This document shows, piece after piece, positions 22,576 to 36,196 of a DNA stretch of 64,000 nt. Within the stretch, counting starts at the first letter, position 1. Every line of letters starts with the position of its first letter. The position numbers and the translations under genes are program-made. The stretch lies in NCBI GenBank assembly GCA_026261815.1, contig JAMPIT010000476.1, positions 2,507,501 through 2,571,500 on the forward strand, read 5' to 3'. The notes beneath the pieces were generated by a model, which saw only the letters and a program-made list of their open reading frames with translations, searched no databases and was not told the DNA's origin. This DNA is from Monarcha castaneiventris obscurior. Taxonomy: Eukaryota > Chordata > Aves > Passeriformes > Monarchidae.

Positions 22576-25050
22576 GAAGAAATTGTAATAGCAGGTTTCA
22601 GAGAATTTGTTATTTTATACCTTATTCTGGACCAGGTATTTAGAAGCCAAAGAAAGGTATTTGGTGTTCTGCTTTCCAGTATGGGGTTCTTTTGGTGTTC
22701 TCTGTAAGTTGTAAAAAGAGTATGTGTAATTCAGGATTTTTTCATGTTTTACCTTTTAGAAAACTGTGGCAAGACTTTCAAATTCAAAGCATTAATGATC
22801 TGATTTGCATTTTTCTTAGATTTATGAGCTTGTACCTACAGATCATGTGTGTGCATTTGAACTGAAGTATATCCAGAGGGATCTTAAAACAACCAATACC
22901 TTTGAGTTGTTTAATTAGATCATACAAGGTCATGTTTCATTGACTTCAAAATCTGTTTGGAGCATATGATTCACTCTGGAATTAGAAAACAAATTAATTT
23001 TCCGTCCTACAAACACTTAAGGGCTTTAAAAGAGTGCTCGCTGTTGATGAACACATCCATTGAGAAATGTAGGCAGTGTCTTGTCTCCCCTAAAAGGGAT
23101 TTTCTACCTTGTCCCTTGTTGGCTGTTTCCTATTTGTTTTAACTGGGCTAGGCAAGCACAGCCACTGTGCTGTCTAGTGTGAAACGGCTTCTGCCCTGGA
23201 AATGGTGCTCTGGAAAATTTCAGTCATTTGCAGGATTTTCTCATTTTGTTACAACTAATGTGAATCTCCACAACATGCAAAAGTGACTGTGTTTACATAA
23301 CTTCATTGTCAGTCCTTATTGAAACAAACTGAAAAAGCCAGAAGGCCAGAAAATCATAGTTTTAATAAGGCCTATGGAGTTTAATTGATAATGGAGATGT
23401 GAGAATAGAAAAATGTAAAATATGAATGGGTGAGTGCACATAACATGTTTGTGCTGTGCATATTTTGAGCTGTGCACAGCATGACTGTATAAAAAGCACG
23501 GGTATGATCTGTATCTATGCTGTGTATAATTAATTAAATTTCTCTGTTCCTAGAATATTTACAGAATTTATTAGCACTTTAAATATAGAAAAAAATCCAA
23601 GCTTTTTATGCCGAACTATCCATTTTTTTAAAAAACTACTTTTTATGTGTGTTTTCTTTCCTGGATAAGCTGTGACTTGCTCTAGAGCAGATGTAAATGC
23701 AGATGACCAGAGACTTTGGGCTGTCCTCTTTCAGTCCAGCACCATGTCGGCGGGAATGGCAGAGGATTGTACCTCTTTTCACTTCAGCAGCAGTGTTCAT
23801 TCCCCTCACTCCCTGCAGTGTTAGTCCCTTTGTAGTGGGAAAACTCATCTAAATGGTGGCTTTGTTCATCCAAGGTTTCATATGCTTAACTCATCTCGAG
23901 GCTGGGAAGATTGAGACCCAAACTAGCTTCATTTTTGTTTGGTCACATAGCAAACTCGATGGCAGTGGGACAGCATGGACCTCAGCTAAGACTGTGTGTG
24001 CTTGCCATGGAATCCTGGCTGCCTTATGGGGAATTTCCTGGAGCATAAAAGCAAGAGGTATGAGGTTTAGCTAGAGTAAATCTAGTTTTTCTATGTCTTT
24101 ATGTGTTACGGTTAACTTTTGTAGTTGTGCAGACTTTTTCACAGCACAACATTTAAATAGTTTTCTTTATTTAGTATTACAGGCAGTGATTTACCATGAT
24201 GTTTTGGCCTCACAAACAGGTCTAATAACAGATTCTGAACCCTCTTTGTTAAGAAAAAATAGTGCCCACAGGACAGAGACTACAGCCATAATTGTATTGA
24301 TCATTATAATTCTCTGTATTAGTGTCATGTTGTTAGCACAGCCAGACTCGAAGAATTACAGCAGTGGGAGAGCAATCTGAATCAGATCCACCAAATCTAC
24401 TTCTAGCAGTTAATTATCAGCATAAATTAGCTGTCTATACCAGGGTTTTCTTCTTCTCTCCAAGACTGTTTATTGAAAGTGCAAAGTTCATTGTCAGCCA
24501 GGGAAAGAGAGTGTTTTCCTTAATCTGGTTCTCCTTACACAATCAACAGAAGTCCTTTTCTAAGTTAATTCAAATATTTTTAAAGAGATCAGCATCCAGG
24601 TCATCAGTAAAAGGCAGTCTTAACTTCTTTGAAATTCTCCTTGTACCTGAAAAAATCAGTCCAGGTACCTAAACAGAAGAAGGCTGTGCCTTACTAGAGT
24701 CACCTCTGAGTTTATTTCAAACAGTGCCAATGAACAGACATAAAAATACTGGGCTTTATCACTTGTTCCTCTTATTAGCAAACACTGTATAATTAAGAGC
24801 TAGATGCTACAGGGAACAATTAATGTAAGAGCTTTTATGTAGTATATCACATAAAATTAGTTTCAGTGCTCACTTTATCAGCTTATTTTTATTACTCAAA
24901 ATCCCAACATATTCTTTACGTCCTTGAGAAGACCTTAGACCTGGAACTCATCAGTGATAATTAATTACCAGCAAACTGCAAAACTCCTGAGTCCAATCCA
25001 ACAAAAGCATTAAAATGATTTTCTTATTTATTGACAATTAAAATGGGAAC

Positions 25051-25110
25051 TGTATATATGTGTATATATATGTATACACACACACATATATATATGCATA
25101 CGCGTATACA
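25051..25110. repeat. Alternating TA/TG/CA microsatellite
   Basis: About 60 bases of nearly uninterrupted purine-pyrimidine alternation (tgtatatatg, tatacacacacacatatata, catacgcgtataca). Such tracts are length-variable and can adopt left-handed DNA. It directly precedes the truncated CR1. Confidence 0.9.
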
Positions 25111-25139
25111 AAATTAGAAAGAGCTCTTTGCGCACCAGA

Positions 25140-25580
25140 GAGTTTGTGCTGCCATTCAGAGGGACCTCAAGAGGCTGGGGAAATAGGGAATCTTCAGGAA
25201 CCTCGTGAAATTCTGCAAAGGGATTCTCCAAGTCCTCATTTGGGGATAAATGAGCCAGTCCAGCAGGAGAAGCTGGGGCCAGCTGGCTGGAGAGCAGCTC
25301 TCTCTGCTGAGCAAGCTGGGCAGCCATGTGCCCTGGCAGCAGAGAGGGCCAAGGGTCTCCTGGGCTATGCTGGGAATTGTGTTGCCACTCTTCACCTCTG
25401 CTCAGCACCAGGGAGACCACGCCAAGCCCAGCTCTGGGCTCCCCAGGTACAAAGAAGGAGCAGAGATACTGGAGCAGGTCCAGCCAACAGCCCTGAAGGT
25501 GATTGAGGGATCGGAAATCCGTCATGAGGAGAGACTGAGGGAGCTGGGGTTGCTCAGAAGTAGAAATGAAAGCCAGTTTT
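25140..25580 (+). mobile_element. Truncated CR1 LINE, sense
   Basis: Follows the reverse-transcriptase 3' part and trailing region of avian CR1: gccattcagagggacctcaa, then ggaacctcgtgaaattctgc, then ctggagagcagctctc, then catgtgccctggcagcagag and gggccaagggtctcctgggc, then ctggagcaggtccagc, then aggagagactgagggagctg and gggttgctcag. The open frames on both strands here are by-products of this element. It lacks the CR1 3' terminus, so it is truncated at both ends. Confidence 0.85.
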
Positions 25581-28500
25581 AAAGGCAGGAGATAGCCTTC
25601 AATAAAAAAGAAAAATATAAACTTCAGCCCAATTCACCAGTTCCTTCCCTTTGAAGAACTGTGTATTGCCTGACCTTGTGAATGTGATTGCTGTCATGGA
25701 TGGAATTCTTCTCAAGACACGGTCACGTAAGTGTGAGTCTCAGCTGTACAGATGTCCTGCTTTCAATTTTAAATTGCTGTATCTTATAAAAGAATCCTTT
25801 TTAACAGCTACAGGTGGGAAATCTGGCACATAATTGTACCATAGAAGTTAGGAATATTTGGATTCTTTATTCCATTCCCCCTGTGCACAGGCTTGGCAGT
25901 GTTAATCCAGGAAGGTTTAGAAGATTATGTGTACATGACAGCCTTGAGGATTTCCATCATCGTGATTTTCCTTCCAACTCTTTTTTTGAAGAGCATAATG
26001 ACCTGTGACAACTAAGCTTTATTCTCTGAGGAGCCTGACATTGCTTCTGTTTAATGGATCAGACAGTTTGTGATACATCAGTTCTAGACACTTTCTTCCC
26101 CACGTCAACCTGGGGTACCTCTTCGATATTTCCCATCTCTGCTGACCTGTGTGATCAAGAGGTCATGTCCTGAAGTCAAACCCAGAATCTAAACACTCAC
26201 TCCTACCACGGGCCAGACTATTAATGCAACCCATTTAATTTACATCAACTTGGAACTTGACATTCAATTTCTCAGTCCAGAAGCAATTATTTTTAAAGGA
26301 ACATGCCAACAATATTGCTTGGCTTAGAATGGTGAAAGTTCAAAAGGGTAAAAAACATTTCACACCATAAATAAAGAATTGATTACACTTGAAAACAAAG
26401 TTTGTAATTACTACTGACATTTCTGAACCTAGATGAGGTGCCTTTCATGCTTTAAAAACTGATGTCATTTCTGCCACTGGCATTATGGGAACCTTATGTA
26501 AGGGTCTGAAATAGTCCTTTGCTGATATTTTGAGTACAAAGAGGAAAACACAAGCATTTTGCACAATTCTTGGGTCAAACGCTTATTTTTTGTCAAGAGA
26601 GGGTGCAAAATTCATTGTGCATGTCTCCCTTCAGCCCAAAATCTCTGTCAGCAGGACCACTAGTATAATTAGTAAAACTGTTAATTTGTTGCTCTTCTTG
26701 TGTGAAAGCCAAGCCTACAAGGTGCTAAGAAATTTTAACTGGGAATAGCCCTGTCTGGGTCATCAAATTACTCTTTTCTACTTAAAACCATGGTGCTTTT
26801 TTTCTCCATAGCTTTTACAGCCTTGGGTGGACTCTGCATGGCTAGCTACAGACCAGTATCTCTGAGCCTCACATGGAAGATCCTGCTAATCAAACTGTGT
26901 GGTGCAAAAGCTAAAAACTGACACTAAGAATTTGCACTAGCAAGCGGTGTTCCTCGCAAAGACTTTGGGAAGCAGCATCTCCCCCATCAGGCTCCAAAGA
27001 CAGCGCTGACATGTCAGCTCTAGCCAGAATTTGCTAATGTCTCACAGATGTTGGACAGGGACAGCGTTTCGCGCTCCCTCTGCTGGCTCACAGATACAGA
27101 AGGGCTACAGGGAACCTGGGTCTCAGAGTTCTGCTGGAACCAAAATGCTGATGCCAGTCCAAACAGATTGCATGTTTTCACAGCAGCTTATACTTTTTTA
27201 GCAAGGTAATACAAAGTGATGCTACACTGCATAAAAACTTTAACCTCTAAACGAACAAAGTGATGAATGGCATTATATCATTTCTATTTGATGCCATAGC
27301 AATTTAACAGCAGCATATTTTCATTTTTTAGCTCAGTGTAGGCCAGTATTTCCTTCAGAACAAACATATGCAGGTTTGGCATGCAAACATCATGCACTTC
27401 CCACTGTCAGAAGCCATGCACTTAAAATAATTATTTAGTAGTGAAGACCAACAGAAACTCTCCTTTTTAGCCAGCATGCTGCAAATTTTGCAGAAAGGAA
27501 TGAAGACAAATCCTTCATTCTCACCTCAAAACCATCCAGCCAGAAAACTGTACCCTTCAAAATAGCAAAAATGCAAGTTGGGGACCTTTTTAACTAGTAA
27601 GGCTTTCTGTAAGCAGAGCAATAAAGTACTCTGGATTAGCTGTTATGTATGCGTTTACACATATATGCATTTCTTTGTGTATCAGCATGTGTGTGTGTGA
27701 ACACACATTTATGCTGCATGCACATGGTTCAGAACTACCAGCCCATGTTCTTTTTCTGACTGAACTCCACCAGCTTCTCCCATGCCACTCAGGAGTTCCT
27801 CTGTTATGTAGGAAAAGAGAAGTAATGCCTCTTAAATGTCTGGTTGTATAATTTACTGCATTTCCAATAAACTGGATTTTAATGGGTTTCACAATGGTGA
27901 CATTATTAAGGCTGGTTTTGAAATCATCTGTTGAACAAAACACTGAACTATTAAATCAGGTCATTTTGTTTATCACTTGACATTTGACCTTAAATATTCC
28001 ATAAATTAAAAAATATTGAGAAAGTAAAATATGTTAGTCCCATATACAGGTCTTCTCTTTACTGTCTACTTGTCAAGCCCCTTCTCCAGAGTAGTGAAAG
28101 CTGGAGGTGTAGATTTAAAGAAAGTTCCTTTCTGTTTGGGCAAAAGTTGTGCATCTGCTTAAGTTTGCAATTCAACCATAATTGAACCAGAACAATGTAG
28201 TCTTACACAAACCAGTGCTAAAAAGCATCTGCTGTAAAGTAACTCCTGAGATGGACAATCTAATTCCGAAGGAGATGAGCAAAGTTGTGGTGCCAGTTTG
28301 GTGTGTGCAGTACCTTTGATTTTACCTGTGTTTCTGCAGGATTATCACTTGGGCCACACTTGAAACTCAACTCTCATTAGTGGCAGCCTGTGCCTTCAGA
28401 TGTGTAACATTGCTGGGCTGGGGAAAAACAAGCACGAAATGTAAAGGCCAGAGAGATTCCTCAACAGAGACAGACGGAACTGAGCAGGTTCATTAGCTCA

Positions 28501-31500
28501 GTCAAGAGGTGGCAAAACTGGATAGTGGAGAGACTATAAATACATGAGGTATGTCAATTAAAAAGGCTAGGAAAGGTTTATCCAGAAATTTAAGAAAGAA
28601 ATCAAAAAGGTAAGTAGGCAGTGCTTGAAGAAGGCCCCAGGAGGAAAATTCTTACTGGATAGACTTGATTTAACAAGGCAATCATATGATGGAATGACCC
28701 ACCAAGAATGAGTGTCAGGAAAATAACGGGTGCTTAAAAAGCATTATCCCTGATGCCAAACAATATCCAGCTGCCTTTCTTATTTTTTTTTCTTTAAGCA
28801 TTTTCTGCCAGGTACTGGACACACTAATTCACTAAATCTGAGGACATTATCTGTCTGTGTGTTGCTAGATCTGGGAGCTTATGGATTAAAAGCCATTCAT
28901 CCCCTCCTCCTTCCCTTCAAGGGAAAAGCTTTTCATGCTAAAAAGTGTTTATGTGCAACACTGTTTAACACAGAGAGATGTGCCAGATTCAAAATATCCA
29001 CTGCTTCCAGGCTCTGTCAATCACACCGGACTACATTATACAGCTTAACATATCAGTGCAACTAGAGAAAATAGATCATAGTAATGATGGGTCAGCTGTC
29101 AAATTTCAAAGCATAAAACTCTATACATGTTCTGAAAATAATAATGGTAGACGCTGCCTAATATTTGGATATCATATATTTCTAGCCACCCAAAAACATC
29201 TGAGCTTTGTGCATTTTTTTGGCGCTGAACAATGCAGAAGCGATGGCTGAAATGTCTCTGCATTTCTAGTTGGAACTTGCAGGAAGGAGAGAGACTGTAG
29301 TACATATTTCTCATTTAAAAATATACACCGGTATATCACGGCTCTAAATATCAGTCCCAGTGCTGCAAACAAGGTTTGGGAGCTAATTCTGTAAAGAGGC
29401 ATCATGAAAAGCTTGAGAGCTCATTTCCTAATGATCATGGTTCAGCTTTTACAAAATTTTAACATAGATTGCCATTACCAGTAAAAATACTTTTCTGCCA
29501 AGAACTTCTCTTGTACAATAGGAATAATAGGGACAAGCTGAAATTTTCAATAAAGCTGAATTTTATTTCATTAAAAGGGGTCCTCTGCATAGTCAGTGCC
29601 CATGCTAGGTGCATATTTTGTTTCTAGGATCTGAAACTATTTCAGTCTCTATTTGGAGCCCATTGAATATGGTAAGTGGATCTGATAATGATGTACAAAC
29701 TCATCCTCCATGGGCTGTGAGATTCCACTGTTCACTGAAGTAATGTCTTTTCTTATGATCACATTGGACCTTATTTTATTTCTCTGAAGTGGGGATAATA
29801 CCCAAACGTTCAGATTTTAGTGAGGTGAAACCCAAGCTACAGAATATTGTAATCACAGAAATGTTTTCAGCTGGTATTAATCTCACTTAGAGACACATGC
29901 TACTCTTTTCTGAAGTGTCTTCCACTAAATCAGGATTCTTTAACCAGTGGCAAAGACTAGGTAACCACAAGTAGAGTCAGTGCCTTCAAGCAATCGCTCT
30001 CACCGTCTGCTGCCATGCAGGGGGCAAGTTAAGTCATAAGAAGATTAATTTTTGCCAAAAAAAAAAAAAAGCTATTAGGCTTTCATAAAGTGTCTCAAGA
30101 TATGGGCTGTTAAGGAAAGAGCTGTCATGAAAAACACAAGTCCGTCTTAGTTGCTGTGGTGATTTATATGGTGGAAGAATGTAAAAATTACACTTTCTTT
30201 CACTAAATGGTATTTCTTAAAATTCTTCAAGAGGAACACTACCTGCAGTAGAAATTAAATTGAAATGTACCACTAGTTCTGTAATGGTAACTGATAAAGG
30301 AATGTCAGATTCATAAATTCTTCCAGCTACAACCCAATTTCAGTGCTGCCCACAATGTTCTGAGGTATTGCTGCCCTTGTATGGCCATTACCGTACAGGG
30401 TGTGAATTGTGAACTCAGCCTCAGCTTTCCTTCTGGGGAACTATCCAGAAAGAGTAACCACACTGACCTAACAGTGTGCTTGATCTGGGAGCTAAGCAGG
30501 TGACAAATCATTAGTGCTTATTGCAAAGAAAGCAGTTTTTCAATGAAGAGACAAGAAAACGACCAGTGAGCATGCTGCATTTTTGAGGCCAGAAAGCATT
30601 TGCTTCCCCCGGAACCGACCACAGACCAGGGATAAAGGATACACTTTGTCTTTCTAAGAAAATATTCTGACCATTTCCAAAACTTAAGGAAAAAAGGGAG
30701 AGGAAGAACTCTGTGGCAGTAGTAGAGGAGGAGCCAACAGAGAAGGAATCAATTCTGATGACATCTCCTTACCAAGATGCTACTGACTGAAGAAATGTTA
30801 CATAGCATTAGTGAGCAGAATCATTAAAAGCTTGTCCAAAAGCTCTTTCAAGATCAGAGGCTTTAGCAGAGATGGAAAAAGTACTTTAAAGTGCTAATTG
30901 TCTGTTTGGTGCAGGGTTTTTACAGGCAGTAAGTGCCTGCCAGGCCCTGAGGGCAGCCTGTGTTGGTCCAGCCCGTGCCTAGGCTGGCCATGGAATGCTG
31001 GAGCTGCAGGAGAGCGGCTGGCAGTGGGGACAGGAGCTTCTCCTCCTCCTTCCCCCGGTGCTTTTGAACACAGCGACACGGGGAGATCACAGGGGCTGGG
31101 ACAGAGACAGGGCAGCGCCGTAGATATCTCTCTAGGAAAGCAGTAACTTCCTCGCCACGCTCAGAAAACAGCCACACTTCTTCATGTCGTGCTGCACATC
31201 TGCCCATCACCACCAAGCTGGTTTTGTAAGGGAACATTTCACAGCAGTCCCACACTGAAAAAGGGACCCTATACTGACTGTGAAGGGAGTTTGGGCAGTG
31301 AAGAAGTGTGTTTGCATACCAATTACAGCCTCTCTGTTGTTCCAGAGTGGTAAAAAATCCAAAGAGAGAGAGATCTCAAGCCCTAATTCTAATTTTTCAG
31401 CAATTCATGTGTGTAGTACACACAAATTCATTTAGAATTTCTCCTTGAACCAGCTAACTTTGATGGATATTTCATGGTAACAACACTTTCTTGAAACTTC

Positions 31501-34500
31501 TCCTGTATGGGAGTAGTAATTAGCCAACAATACCTCCAGACCTGTTAATTGTGAGTTTGAGTGCACATCTTGCCTGCGGGAAAAGCCTGAGTCCCACTGA
31601 AAAAATGAGCAGTGCTCTTGAAAGCTTCTTAACTTGAAAATTACTTTTTCTCTCTGTATTTTCTCCTTTTTTTATCCTTATTCTTTCCTTGAACAGTGTT
31701 GTCTTATTCTAAAGTCTCAGAAGCAAGAGAAAATAACCCTTTAAACTGTGATGACAGGCCATGAAACAAAGTGAATTAACCTGGTGTAATGGAGGAATGA
31801 TTGACTACCATGGTGTGAACAGGTGAAGGACAGACAAGGAAATACAGGAAAATACAAAACTTGGAGTTTGGAGATGAGATCTTTACTAGTCATATTGCTT
31901 TATATAGCTAAGGATGGCTCTGTGATTGTTGTGCTGATGGTTAAGAAGGTTTAAAAAAGAAAGAAGATGTATAATTACTTTTAGAGTTAGAAAAATATAT
32001 ATATGCATTTTAAGCTTCCCAAGTTAGTGGTAATGTGCCCACGGTCCTACCCATTATCCATCAATAATACTTGTGTCTGTCCCACACTGTCAGAGGCCAG
32101 GGGAGAGGAGGATGGCTGGCTCAGAGTGCCCTGCTGTCTGCTGGGTGCTCTGCCCAGAGCAGCACCTACAGACATGCAGGGAGATGGAAGATCTGTGTGC
32201 TCCATGTTTGTGTCCCCCTGGCTTAAGTGCAGAACGAGAGCCCAAATAATTCAGTTTCTAAGTACAGGTCCCACGACGTTCCCAGATCAGAGTCTGGCTT
32301 GAGGTTTTTTTTTACTTAACTGAGTGTTCAGCACTCTCCCATACTGGCCATTTATCTGCCTCATCTTCTGGCTCTGGGAGACAGTTTCTTTCCCTCATGC
32401 ATATGCCAGGAATTCAATATGCATACGACACCAGTCTGATCATATCATTTTCTCTTGCAGTAGTCCAACAGGCTGGGAAAAGGGCCAAGGAAATTTAAAA
32501 GGGAAAAACAGAAAACAAGACAAACGAAAAGGCCAAAAACCATTCAGGAATTCCTGATGCCAAAGCAAGCAGCAGTGCTGGTGGCACAGCTGGCACACAG
32601 CAGATAACAGGACACCAGCAGTGGCCAGGCCCTCAGCAGCCAGCGCTCATGTGTGTGGCAGCAGGGACCCTGCCTGCACCCAGGGGAGTGGGCTCTGCTC
32701 CTCTCGCCCTCACCGTGCTGAGGGAAAAGGGATTGGCTTCATCCCTGCTCCCAGCACTGTCTGGGATATGGGGATATGGGCAGCACAGCTTTTTAGGCAC
32801 AGGGAGCAGGAGCTGCCTGCCTGGCACCCTCGCTGCTCCTGGGGCTCCACTCCACTCTGGAATGTGTCACTTGGTAGACCCTGCAAGTTCAGAAGCTCTT
32901 TCACTTTGACATGGTGTTAAGTTTATTACAACCTGGTGAAATGAGTCACTACCAAATCCATAGCTCTGCCTCTCTCCTTTCTCACATGTTTTCATGAGCG
33001 AAGTGAAAAGTTTAACCTTTCAAATAACAGCCTTTTTAACAAACGTGCAGTGCTAGAGCAATACAATATATCCACAGTATGAAAGGACACAGTTCTAGGG
33101 TAACTATTGCCTTTAGCTCGCAGCAACAAATCACAGGACCCTTAAATGAAAGCCCAATTTATTAAAAGTACTGTTGTGCTAGGGGGCCAGCATGCCAAGG
33201 TAATACAAAAAAAGCTAGGGCTTGCTACTGCAGAAGTACTGAGACCTCTTGAAATCTGAGTATCCACAAACACTTTGATTTAAAAAGGAACAGGAGAAGT
33301 TTAACCCTTTGTAGAACCTGTGCAGAAATCTATCTTGGATCTGGATAAGGCACAGACCTAACGTCCTCAAAGAGTTTCCAGCTGGGATAAAGTCTCCAGA
33401 CTGGGATTGATATATTTATTTTTAAGAATCAAATTGTCTAAATAATTTTGTTTGCAGATTTGATCCTTTCAAGACTTTCAGTAGGATGACTGACTGTTTT
33501 TCAAGTCACCTGAAAAATCACTCTCTGTAACAAGATACTGCCAGGTAATATTTATTCCTTTCTCCCAGTGTCTGAGGGAAATATTTTATCCTGACATAGG
33601 CATGTGTTTAGGCTCCATTATCTCCTGCCCTTAAGTTTAAAACTACCATCCAAAAGGTGGATATTCTCAGTTTTTCAGTTCAGTTACACTAATTTGTTTG
33701 CAATCTTACCAAGTATGTTCAAAGACACTTGTTACATATTGGCAACCACCCTCAGTTTAATTACATCTTTCCACTGATTTCAATGGCTTTTGGATCAGGC
33801 CCTTGCAATGCAGGGTATGTGGATTAATATTAATATTTCTGCATAAACCCACTTTAGTGAAATATTATTACAATATGAATGCTTTACTGAGGAAAGAGGC
33901 ATAATAAAATGAATGTGGTTTATTAAACAAAATCTCTGTCCTGTTGCAACAGGAATCTGAGGGATTATATCTAAAGCACATAAAACAATTCAGGTGTTAA
34001 GGCTGGAAAAACTCCTGGCTTACAGCTGCAGAAATGTAGGATTTGGGGTGTCACTGAAATATGCTGCTATCCAGATGAAAGGATTTGACCTTTTTTCCAG
34101 GTGGCTGTTAGTTCATCTCCATTAGATAAGCACCATATAGTGAGTGGTAATGATCAGGGACTCACCTGCTACCTTGACTCATACTGCTGCTATCAACTCT
34201 AATCTTCAATCTTCTTTAATTCTAATTAAAACTACGGGTTCACGTATTATTTGGCTATAATTGGAAAAATTGCTTGTCCAGATCAGAGGTAAACACTTCT
34301 AGTCCTGCCTATAGGCTTTCTGTGCCAAAGCTTCTGGCATCCAAGGAAGCTGAGGCTCATTTTCAGCACTTTTTTTCAGGTTACCTGGGGGAAGGAGAAA
34401 GGCCAGAGAGAAATGTGTAGTGCTACTGGTACCAGAGTGCCCCGTTAAAGATTATGATCTTCCTGCCATGGTGTGGGCAAACTGTTTAGAAAGAATAACT

Positions 34501-35698
34501 CTTCTGGGCTTTTTTTCCTCATGAAAGTTATATAGGTAGCATCCAACAGGTATGTACGTAACTAAATTTACTTATGGTTTTTAAAAACTTCATTTTATTT
34601 GCATGCAGAGTCAGTAGAAGTTTCAGGATCTCCAATAATTTCTCTCCCTCATGCTTTGGAGAGTGCTGCATTATGAACAGTGAGATTATGGATTGAAAAA
34701 TTGATTCAAGATTGATAGATTTACATACATTCTGACACATTTTGTTTTCAGACCAGTTAAGAGTCTGTACTGCTGGGGGAGTAAGTCCTCCATTTGAACA
34801 AAACCCATAAAATCACAACCCAAATCAGGCAAACAAGCCAGGTGAAAGCAATTGATATGGGAATGACAGGATAAAGGATGATGGTTAATCAAGGAAACAT
34901 CTTCCAGTTTGTCTCACAGAGCTTAGAAGTTTTCAAATTAGGACAAGACAGCAGGAAAAGAACCTGGAGGTCTGGACATCACTGAAAGGAGGCAAAGAGA
35001 CAGCAGTGGCATGTGAAGAGGTAAGGATGCTTGGGACAGCCTGGTAGATGCTGAAAGCCTGGGTAGAAGCCTCATATTGGTGCTCTCTTAGGCAGAACAA
35101 AAGAACAACAGCAACACTTAGTGACAGGACAGGGAAGGACAGTTAAAGAGAAGGGCTGGAACAAAAACAAGTCTCGATGCCACTTTGAGGAAAAATAAGT
35201 AGAGAATTCAGAGTGAAAGCTGTGGTCTCCATGAACTTTTGTACTTGTTATGTTGGAGACAGCAGTCACGCATCTCCCATGACACGAAGTTTATAAGCTG
35301 CTCGGGAGATGAATGGAATGAGAAATTGAAGGCCGGTTAAATTAATCTAGCTATTAATTACTTTTTTCCCTCAGAAGGAACAAGCGGGTGGGGTTGACAG
35401 AACAATACTGTAGCCTCAGAAGCACACAATCCAAACCCAAGCGGTTTGCGGCTGTGCTAAACAGTCCAGGCTGTGGTAGAATAAAGGCAGGTCTGAACGC
35501 ATCTCTGTCAGGGTTATGGTTAGCTGTGAATCCTACGCTTTCTCCCATGTAAGAGCAGAGCTGTGCACACCAGTGGAGGTTATTTTGCCGCGGGCGGTAG
35601 AACGGTGCCGCACGGGGCCGGCAGCGGGACCCAGCGCTCCACGGGGCCAGGCTCGGCCCTGCCCGGCGGGACCCCCGCCTCGGATCCTCCCCGGACCC

Positions 35699-35730
35699 GG
35701 CCCTTACCCTCCCCGGAGCCGGCCCTTACC
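35699..35730 (-). repeat. 22-bp tandem duplication spanning the exon 5 donor
   Basis: The string ggcccttacc (gtaagggcc on the gene strand) occurs at 35699-35708 and again at 35721-35730, with similar ccggRsccgg flanks. The authentic donor is the right-hand copy. The left-hand copy makes a second donor 22 bases into the intron. Confidence 0.85.
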
Positions 35731-35912
35731 GGCGAAGCCCGGCGGGCAGCGGCAGATGTAGCCCTCGGCCCGGTCGTAGCGGAAGGCCGGCGGCAGCCCC
35801 GGCACCAGCCCGTAGTGGCCGGCCCAGGAGCGCTCCACGCAGTCGCCGCCGGCCAGGCAGGGGCTGCTGCGGCACTCGCCGATGTCCTCCTCGCAGCGGG
35901 AGCCCGCGTAGC
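35730..35912 (-). CDS. CRB1: CRB1 exon 5: end of EGF 8 and EGF 9
   Basis: This exon of 183 bases is phase 1 at both ends. The acceptor is gtctccgcag|GCTACG and the donor TTCGCCG|gtaagg. It encodes YAGSRCEEDIGECRSSPCLAGGDC and, after an insert-like loop (HYGLVPGLPPAFRYDRAEGY), CRCPPGFAG. The same loop (YGxxxGLPxxFxYxxAxGY) is characteristic of CRB1 EGF 9. The exon is extremely GC- and CpG-rich. Many replacements relative to the mammalian protein are toward Ala, Gly, Arg and Pro, as GC-biased substitution would produce. Because the flanking exon is GC-poor, this looks like a local compositional effect and not a foreign insert. It is phase-compatible with exon 6 (split glycine). Confidence 0.92.
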
Positions 35913-35954
35913 CTGCGGAGACACCGACAACGTCAGGGATGTGCCACCGGGAGC

Positions 35955-36160
35955 TCCCAGGCCCCGCCGTGGGCAGGGACACCTCCCGCTAGGCCAGGGT
36001 GCTCAGGGCTCCATCCGGCCTGGCCCTAAACACCGCCAGGGATGGAGCAGCCACTCCGCTGTGCCAGGGCCTCACCACCCTCACAGGGATGAATTTTTTC
36101 CTAATGTCTGATTTAAACCTACTCTCAGTTTGAAGCCATTTCCCCTTGCTGTGTAACCAC
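35955..36160 (-). mobile_element. CR1 LINE fragment, antisense to +
   Basis: Reads as the reverse complement of the avian CR1 3' region: gtgggcagggacacctcccg, then gggctccatccggcctggcc, then cagggatggagcagcc, then gcctcaccaccctcacaggg, then ttcctaatgtctgatttaaa, then cagtttgaagccatttcccc. Moderately diverged. It begins about 45 bases from the exon 5 acceptor. Confidence 0.88.
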
Positions 36161-36196
36161 ATTCCCTCTCCATATTTCTTATCGGCTCATTTCAGG

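Larger units (their letters stand above)
14043..35729 (-). other. CRB1: CRB1 intron 5 (about 21.7 kb)
   Basis: The largest complete intron here, separating the first nine EGF modules from the rest. It contains the candidate alternative first exon and promoter (17827-18300), an AT-rich zone at about 16550-17820 and an old CR1/L3-like element (19735-20045). It also has an isolated CpG-rich patch (21537-21665), a CR1 3'-end relic (about 22500-22575), a microsatellite (25051-25110) and a truncated CR1 (about 25140-25580). The stretch from about 26 kb to 35.5 kb shows only short random frames and no recognisable repeat or gene. Confidence 0.85.
35560..35990. other. CpG-rich island over exon 5
   Basis: Strong G+C and CpG enrichment begins near 35587, covers exon 5 and both splice sites, and fades into CR1 sequence by about 36050. 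It is intragenic, far from the expected promoter. It may reflect GC-biased conversion or an internal regulatory island. Confidence 0.7.

Noticed and set aside
25028..25525. A 165-codon minus-strand frame and a 148-codon plus-strand frame
   Set aside because: Both run through the truncated CR1 and the neighbouring microsatellite. Neither is an intact reverse-transcriptase frame.
35563..36111. A 182-codon plus-strand open frame
   Set aside because: It covers the antisense of exon 5 plus a CR1 fragment; the Ala/Gly/Arg/Pro-rich product reflects GC content, not a gene.
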